Source: Erinaceus europaeus
Taxonomy: Eukaryota > Chordata > Mammalia > Eulipotyphla > Erinaceidae
Assembly: GCF_950295315.1 (NCBI RefSeq)
Contig: NC_080175.1
Location: 70,493,357-70,557,356, forward strand
Direction of reading: 5' to 3'
DNA length: 64,000 nt
The notes beneath the pieces are model-generated. The model was not told the DNA's origin. It ran no database searches and saw nothing but the letters and a program-made list of their open reading frames with translations. Positions within the stretch are counted from its first letter, which is position 1. Every line of letters starts with the position of its first letter. Shown one piece after another: positions 58,490-64,000 of this stretch. A program made the translations under genes and the position numbers.

Positions 58490-61400
58490 TCAGCTTCTGT
58501 TGATGAGTGGGATCATCCCATACTCATCTTTAACTTTCTGACTCAGTTCACTTAACATAATTCCTTCTAGCTCTGTCCAAGATGGGTCAGAGAAGGTGGG
58601 TTCATTGTTCTTGATAGCTGCATAGTATTCCATTGTGTATATATATCACAGCTTTCTCAGCCATTCATCTGTTGTTGGGCACCTGGGTTGCTTCCAGGTT
58701 TTAGCTATTATGAATTGTGCTGCTATGAACATAGGAGTACACACCTCTTTTTGGTTGGGTGTTATGGAGTCCTTGGGGTATAACCCCAGGAGAGGAATTA
58801 TTGGGTCATATGGAAGGTCCATGTCTAGCCTTCTGAGGGTTTTCCAGACTGCTCTCCACAGAGGCTGTACCAATTTACATTCCCACCAGCAATGTAAAAG
58901 GGTTCCTCTGTCCCCACATCCTCTCCAGCATTTGTTGCTGCTGTCCTTTTTGATGTATGCCATTCTTACAGGAGTGAGGTGGTATCTTAGTGTTGTCTTA
59001 ATTTGCATTTCTCTGACAATCAGTGACCTAGAGCAGTTTTTCATATGTTTGTTAGCCTTTTGGATCTCCTCTGTGGTGAGTGTTTTGTTCATTTCCTCTG
59101 CCCATTTTTGGATGGGGTCATTTGCTTTTTTGCGGCTAAGTTTGCTGAGCTCTTTATATATTTTGGTGATTAGTTTCTTGTCTGATGTCTGGCATGTGAA
59201 GATCTTCTCCCATTCTGTGAGGGGTCTCTCTGTTTGTTTAATTGTTTCTTTGGATGTGCAGAAGCTTTTCAATTTGATGTAGTCCCATTGGTTTGTTTCT
59301 ACTTTGGTCTTCCTTGCAATTGGGTTTGATTCATCAAAGATATCCTTGAGGTGTAGATGGGAAAGTGTTTTACCAATGTTTTCCTCTAAGTATTTGATTG
59401 TTTCTGGTCTGACATCTAGGTCTTTGATCCATTTGGAGTTGATTTTTGTTTCTGGTGAGATAAAGTGGTTCAATTTCATTCTTCTGCATGTTTCAACCCA
59501 GTTTTCCCAGCACCATTTATTGAAGAGAGCCTCCTTCTTCCATTTAATCCTTTGGGCCCCCTTATCAAAGATTAGATGCCCATAGGTGTTGGGATTTACT
59601 TCTGGGCTTTCAATTCTGTTCCACTGGTCTGTGTGCCTATTTTTGTTCCAGTACCATGCTGTTTTGATGATGATGGCTTTATAATATAGTTTAAGGTCTG
59701 GGAGTGTGATGCCTCCATTTCTGTTTCTTTTCCTCAAGATGGTTTTGGCAATTCTAGGTGTTTTCAGGTTCCAGATAAATGATTGTAGTGTTTGTTCTAT
59801 TCTCTTAAAGAAGCTTGGTGGAACTTTGATGGGTATTGCATTAAATTTGTATATGGCTCTGGGGAGAATGTTCATTTTGATGATATTTATTCTTCCAATC
59901 CATGAGCATGGGATATCTTTCCATTTCTTGGTATCAGTTTCTATCTCCTTGAGTAGCGACTCATAGTTTTCAGCATACAAGTCTTTCACTTCTTTGGTCA
60001 ACTTTATTCCTAGGTATTTGATTGATTTTGCTGAAACAGTGAATGGGAGTGATTTCTGGATGTCTTCTTCTTCAGATTTAGTGTTTGCCTAAAGAAATGC
60101 CACTGATTTTTGTACATTGATTTTGTAGCCTGATACCTTGCTATATTGCCTAACAACTTCCAGTAATTTTCTACTGGATTCTTTAGGTCTTTCTATGTAT
60201 ACTATCATATCATCTGCAAATAGTGAGAGCTTGACTTCTTCCCTTCCAATCTGTATCCCTTTGATTTCTTTCTCTTGCCTGATTGCTATGGCAAGAACTT
60301 CCAATACTATGTTGAAGAGTAACGGTGACAGTGGGCAGCCCTGTCTAGTCCCTGATCTGAGGGGGAATGCTTTCAGCTTCTCTCCATTGAGTATGATGTT
60401 GGCTGTAGGTTTGCTATATATAGACTCCACTATCTTGAGGAATTTCCCATCTATTCCCATTTTTTGTAGAGTTTTGAGCACGAATGGGTGTTGGATTTTG
60501 TCAAAGGCTTTCTCTGCATCTATTGAGATAATCATGTGGTTTTTGGCTTTGCTTTTATTGATGTGATGAATGACATTGATTGATTTACGGATGTTGAACC
60601 AGCCTTGCATTCCTGGGATGAATCCCACTTGGTCATGATGAACAATCTTTTTGATGTGTTGCTGTATCCGGTTGGCCAAGATCTTGTTTAATATTTTGGC
60701 ATCTATGTTCATCAGAGATATTGGTCTGTAGTTTTCCTTTTTTGTTCTGTCCCTATCAGCTTTTGGTATCAGGGTGATGTTGGCTTCATAAAAGGTGGAA
60801 GGGAGTATTCCTGTTTCTTCAATCTTATGGAATAGCTTAAGAAGTATGGGTATTAACTGTTTCCTGAAAGTTTTGTAGAATTCGTTTGTGAAGCCATCTG
60901 GTCCAGGACTTTTGTTGTTGGGGAGATTCTTAATAACGGTTTCAATTTCTTTGTCTGTGATTGGTGCATTTAGATTTTGTAGTTCTTCTTGGTTCAGTTT
61001 TGGAAGTGCATAGGTTTCTAGGAATTGTTCCATTTCTTCCAGATTCTCTAGCTTGGTGGCATATAGTTCTTTATAGAAGTTTCGCAGAATTCTCTGGATT
61101 TCTGTGGTGTCAGTTGTGATATCTCCTGTATCGTTGACAATTCTATTAATTTGAGTCTTCTCTCTTTTTTGTTTGGTGAGTCTGGCTAGGGGTTTGTCAA
61201 TTTTGTTTAATCTTTCAAAGAACCAACATTTGGCTTCATTGATCTTTTGTATGGTTCTTTTATTTTCGATGTTGTTTATTTCTGCTCTAACTTTAGTGAT
61301 TTCTGTCCTTCTGGTTGCTTTAGGGTTCCTTTGTTCCTCTTCCTCTAAGTCCTTGAGGTGTGTAGTAAGTTCGTTCATTTGGGCTTCTTCTTGGTGTTTA

Positions 61401-62314
61401 ATATGTGATTGTATAGCTATAAGTTTCCCTCTCAGTACTGCTTTAGCTGTGTCCCAAATATTTTGATAGGTTGTGTCTTCATTTTCATTAGTTTCCAGGA
61501 ACATTTGAATTTCCTGTTTGAGTGAGTGTCTGACCCAGTGGTTCTTAAGGAGCATGTTGTTTAGTTTCCAAATTCTATGTCTTTTAATAATTTTCTGTTT
61601 GTTGTTAAAAGTTAGTTTTACTCCACTGTGGTCTGAGAAGATACTTGGGATGATTTCAATGCTCTTGAATTTATTGATGCTGTCTTTGTGACCTAACATG
61701 TGGTCTATCCTTGAGTATGTGTTGTGTGGATTTGAAAAGAAGGTGTATTCCAGTTTTTTGGGGTGGAGGAGTCTGAAAATGTCCAAGAGGTCTAGTCTGT
61801 CAATCTCTTCATTCAATTCTCTTGTATCTTTATTGGTTCTCTTCTTTGTTGATCTGTCTAAGTGTGAGAGTGGGGTATTGAAGTCTCCCACTATTATTGT
61901 ATTACTATTGATGTATTTTTGAAATTCTTTCAATAGGTGTTTAATGTATTTAGATGGTCCCTCGTTGGGTGCATAGATGTTAATAATTGTTAAGTCTTCT
62001 TGGCTGATTGATCCTCTTATCATTATGTAATGTCCTTGCCTATCTTTTATTACTTTATTTAATTTAAAATCTATCGTGTCTGAGATGAGAATGGCTGTTC
62101 CTGCCCTTTTTTGTGGACCGTTAGCCTGTATGATAGTTTTCCATCCTTTCACTTTAAGTCTGTGTTTATCTTGTTGTGACAGATGGGATTCTTGCAAGCA
62201 GCATATGGTTGGGTTATGTTTTCTGATCCATCCCCCCACCCTGTGCCTTTTGATGGGTGAGTTTAAGCCATTGACATTTATTGATATTATGGATTTAATG
62301 TATTGTAGTGCCAT
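58490..62314 (-). pseudogene. L1 ORF2 (endonuclease/reverse transcriptase), two nonsense codons
   Basis: Encodes ORF2p, which nicks target DNA and copies RNA at the nick. 3825 bp = 1275 codons from ATG 62312-62314 to TGA 58490-58492, in one frame with no indels, like human L1 (1275 residues). Endonuclease residues are all present: N13, E42, Y114, D144, N146, D204, D228, H229. The RT catalytic motif FADD has D701/D702. The C-terminal CX3CX7HX4C motif is C1129, C1133, H1141, C1146. Two stops break it: TAG at codon 742 (60089-60091; copy B reads TAT) and TGA at codon 1223 (58646-58648; copy B reads TGG). The first stop follows the FADD motif, so any product would hold the endonuclease and most of the RT palm but no thumb or C-terminal domain. 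The start is the Met of MALQY, matching copies B and C. Confidence 0.93.
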
Positions 62315-62374
62315 TGTTCTAAAAAACAATTTGTTTGCTCTGATATATTACAAGTATTATAGTGATGTTCTTGT

Positions 62375-63289
62375 TTATAAGAGGTCTTTTAATACCTCTT
62401 TCAGGGCCGGCTTGGTGATAGTTGCCTCCTTTAACTGTTGTTTGTCTAAGAAGGTTTTGATCCCTCCATCTAGCTTGAATGAAAGTCTAGCAGGATATAT
62501 AATCCTTGGTTGAAACCCTTTTTCATTCAGGGCTCGATAGATATCTTGCCACTCCCTTCTGGCTTTTAGAGTTTGAGTTGAAAAATCTGCAGAAAGTCTT
62601 ATGGGTTTTCCCCTGTATGTGACTTTTTGTTTCTCTCTTGCAGCCTTTAGGATCCTTTCTTTATCCTTACTTCTTCTCATTGTGACTATGATGTGTCTTG
62701 GTGTTTTCAGGTCTGGGTTGATTCTGTTTGGTACTCTCTGGGCCTCTTGCACCTTGATATCCTTTCTGTTATTCAGGTCTGGGAAATTTTCTTGTATTAT
62801 TTCCTCTAGGATGTTTGCTTCCCCTTCCTCTCTTTCTTCCTCTGGCAGGCCAATTATACGAATGTTACTTCTTTTGAGATCATCCCATATGTCTCTGTTG
62901 TTGTTTTCAGTGTCTCTCAATCTCTTTTTAAGCTCTTTCACCTCTTTCTTAGTTTTCTCTAACTCATCCTCTGTCTGACTAATTCTGTTTTCTGCTTCTG
63001 TTAGTCTGCTTTCCCTTGCCTCAGCTTCTTTCTTCATTACAGCTATTTCAGCTTTCAGTTCTCTAATTGTCTCAAGATAATCAGTATTTTCCTTGGGGGT
63101 CTCAACTGTTGTTTCCCTAATACTGCCATTTCTTTCCTCCAATGTTGTTTTCATTTCTGTGATTAATAAGTTTATTATTGCTTGCATACTTTTCTTATCT
63201 ATGGTTACTTCTGACTGATTTGTGGTTTCTTCTGGGCTCTTGTCTTCATTCATTGGGGTAGCAGTTTTATTTGTTTTTAATCTACCCAT
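62375..63289 (-). CDS. L1 ORF1p, RNA-binding chaperone, intact
   Basis: 304 residues, ATG 63287-63289 to TAA 62375-62377. ORF1p binds L1 RNA as a trimer and forms the retrotransposition particle in the cytoplasm. Residues ~1-35 are a polar N-terminus. About 36-135 is heptad-like and charged (e.g. RELKAEIAVMKKEAEARESR), forming the coiled coil. About 140-237 is the RRM (NIRIIGLPE at 142-150; HIIVTMRRSKDKERIL from 199). The basic stretch REKQKVTYRGKPIRLSADFS (218-237) is a hallmark of L1 ORF1p. About 238-290 is the C-terminal domain (RREWQDIYRALNEKGFQPRI). It is shorter than human ORF1p (338), the difference lying mainly in the N-terminal half. Copies B and C have lost this ATG. A second in-frame Met is at residue 13. 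Confidence 0.93.
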   Translation of the reverse strand: MGRLKTNKTATPMNEDKSPEETTNQSEVTIDKKSMQAIINLLITEMKTTLEERNGSIRETTVETPKENTDYLETIRELKAEIAVMKKEAEARESRLTEAENRISQTEDELEKTKKEVKELKKRLRDTENNNRDIWDDLKRSNIRIIGLPEEEREEGEANILEEIIQENFPDLNNRKDIKVQEAQRVPNRINPDLKTPRHIIVTMRRSKDKERILKAAREKQKVTYRGKPIRLSADFSTQTLKARREWQDIYRALNEKGFQPRIIYPARLSFKLDGGIKTFLDKQQLKEATITKPALKEVLKDLL

Positions 63290-64000
63290 TTTTTTTTTAA
63301 TTTATGTGTTTCTCTCTTTTTTTTTTTTTTTTTTTAATGTTCTGTTGTTCCTCAGTTGTTGTGTTTTGAGCACAAGTAACACTGTACTAAATACCTTTAT
63401 GACAATTGCACTCACCAACCTCCGGAATAACCGTAGCAACTGAAGTAAGTATTGAAGGAGTTTAATCGTTACCAGTTAGCCAAACAATTTCTCCAGTCCG
63501 TGAAAAAATAGTAACCAAATCCCAGTGAAGAAAGAGAAAAGGAAGAGAGGATAGCAAGAATAGACAGTTATGCAAATTTACTATCCAGTGTATATTCTAA
63601 GGGTAACAAGAGTGTAAAGGGAACTAGAGCAGAGATACACACATAGAGAGTCCACTCTGGGTCAGATTTCTTCCCCAAAGTAATTCACAAATTCAGAAAG
63701 GCAAAGAAGAAAGAAGTGTATGACAAGATTAAAAAAAAAAAAAAAAAAAAAAAGAGAGAGATTGAGAGAGATAAGAGAGAGAAAAGGGAGAAGATAGGAA
63801 GAAGAGTTGTAATTAAAGAGCAGTGCGAGGAACTTCCCAAATGTGTATCAGTGAATTAAAAAAAAAAAAAAAAAAAAAAAAACCCTGTTTGGTGGTATGG
63901 GGTATCCTGCTAGTAGCTGGTCCCAGGCACTGCTTATGGGGGGTGGGGGGGCGGCGGGAAGGATGTATGCTTGAAAATTAAAAGGAAGAAAAAAGAATTT
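63290..64000 (-). promoter_or_regulatory. L1 copy A 5' UTR (partial)
   Basis: Expected internal promoter region, cut by the window edge. It matches 42121-43250 of copy B in order. It contains A-rich runs on the plus strand (63731-63753, 63859-63881) and a G run (63939-63950). The extreme 5' terminus and any YY1-like site are outside the window. Confidence 0.75.

Larger units (their letters stand above)
57107..64000 (-). mobile_element. L1 copy A, near-intact, truncated by window edge
   Basis: Minus-strand L1 of at least 6.9 kb: poly-A (poly-T 57107-57139), 3' UTR (57140-58489), ORF2 (58490-62314), 60-bp spacer, ORF1 (62375-63289) and 5' UTR (63290 to the window end). By comparison with copy B, roughly 180 bp of the 5' UTR lies beyond the window. 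ORF1 is open and ORF2 is in one frame with two nonsense codons. It is the youngest-looking L1 here. The second TSD copy is outside the window. Confidence 0.95.

Noticed and set aside
58635..59282. 215-codon plus-strand ORF, with others at 60138-60566, 62601-62978 and 38158-38454
   Set aside because: They are antisense shadows of the L1 ORF1/ORF2 coding strand. Their hydrophobic content comes from the A-rich sense sequence read backwards.
2..64000. CRISPR array, operon or other prokaryotic system
   Set aside because: SINE/L1 content, microsatellites and lack of dense ORFs show mammalian nuclear DNA. No spaced identical repeats were seen.

Overview
The window is mammalian nuclear DNA made mostly of retrotransposons, with no recognisable host gene. 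The repeats point to a hedgehog-like eulipotyphlan (family Erinaceidae, probably Erinaceus). They include several tRNA-derived SINE families with a CT-rich body and an A-rich or AATAAATAAA-like tail, a composite SINE ending in a second block with a poly-A tail, and a L1 lineage with a characteristic 3' UTR. The species call rests on my recollection of hedgehog SINEs, not on a database search. The single-copy DNA is AT-rich, with CA/GT, CTTT, GA and hexamer microsatellites.

Layout. 1-12.7 kb: unique DNA with scattered SINEs, a TG/CG alternating tract and a perfect 56-bp tandem duplication. 12.7-15.4 kb: a L1 copy (C) that keeps its 5' end but lacks its 3' half, inside a perfect 16-bp target-site duplication (TSD). 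15.66-16.5 kb: a SINE split by a 495-bp solo LTR with a 4-bp TSD. 18.4-21.4 kb: an old L1 with nested SINEs and a L1 3' end. 22.0-26.0 kb: SINE, sense L1 3' UTR, a small retrocopy of an unidentified mRNA 3' end, and a twice-deleted L1 (D). 26-36 kb: unique DNA with SINEs, a L1 3' fragment and a 19-copy CCATCT array. 36.2-43.4 kb: a full-length but decayed L1 (B) with a perfect 16-bp TSD. 43.4-57 kb: unique DNA, nested SINEs, a 5'-inverted L1 and old L1 pieces. 57.1-64.0 kb: a nearly intact L1 (A) running off the right edge.

The coding potential is that of L1. ORF1p is an RNA-binding trimeric coiled-coil/RRM chaperone. ORF2p is an endonuclease and reverse transcriptase that carries out target-primed reverse transcription (TPRT). 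In element A, ORF1 is fully open. ORF2 is collinear over 1275 codons and interrupted only by two in-frame stops (codons 742 and 1223). SINEs and retrocopies here are non-autonomous passengers, and their TSDs and A-rich tails fit mobilisation by this machinery. Most L1 copies lie on the minus strand, which would fit the window lying inside a plus-strand transcription unit, but no exon was identified.
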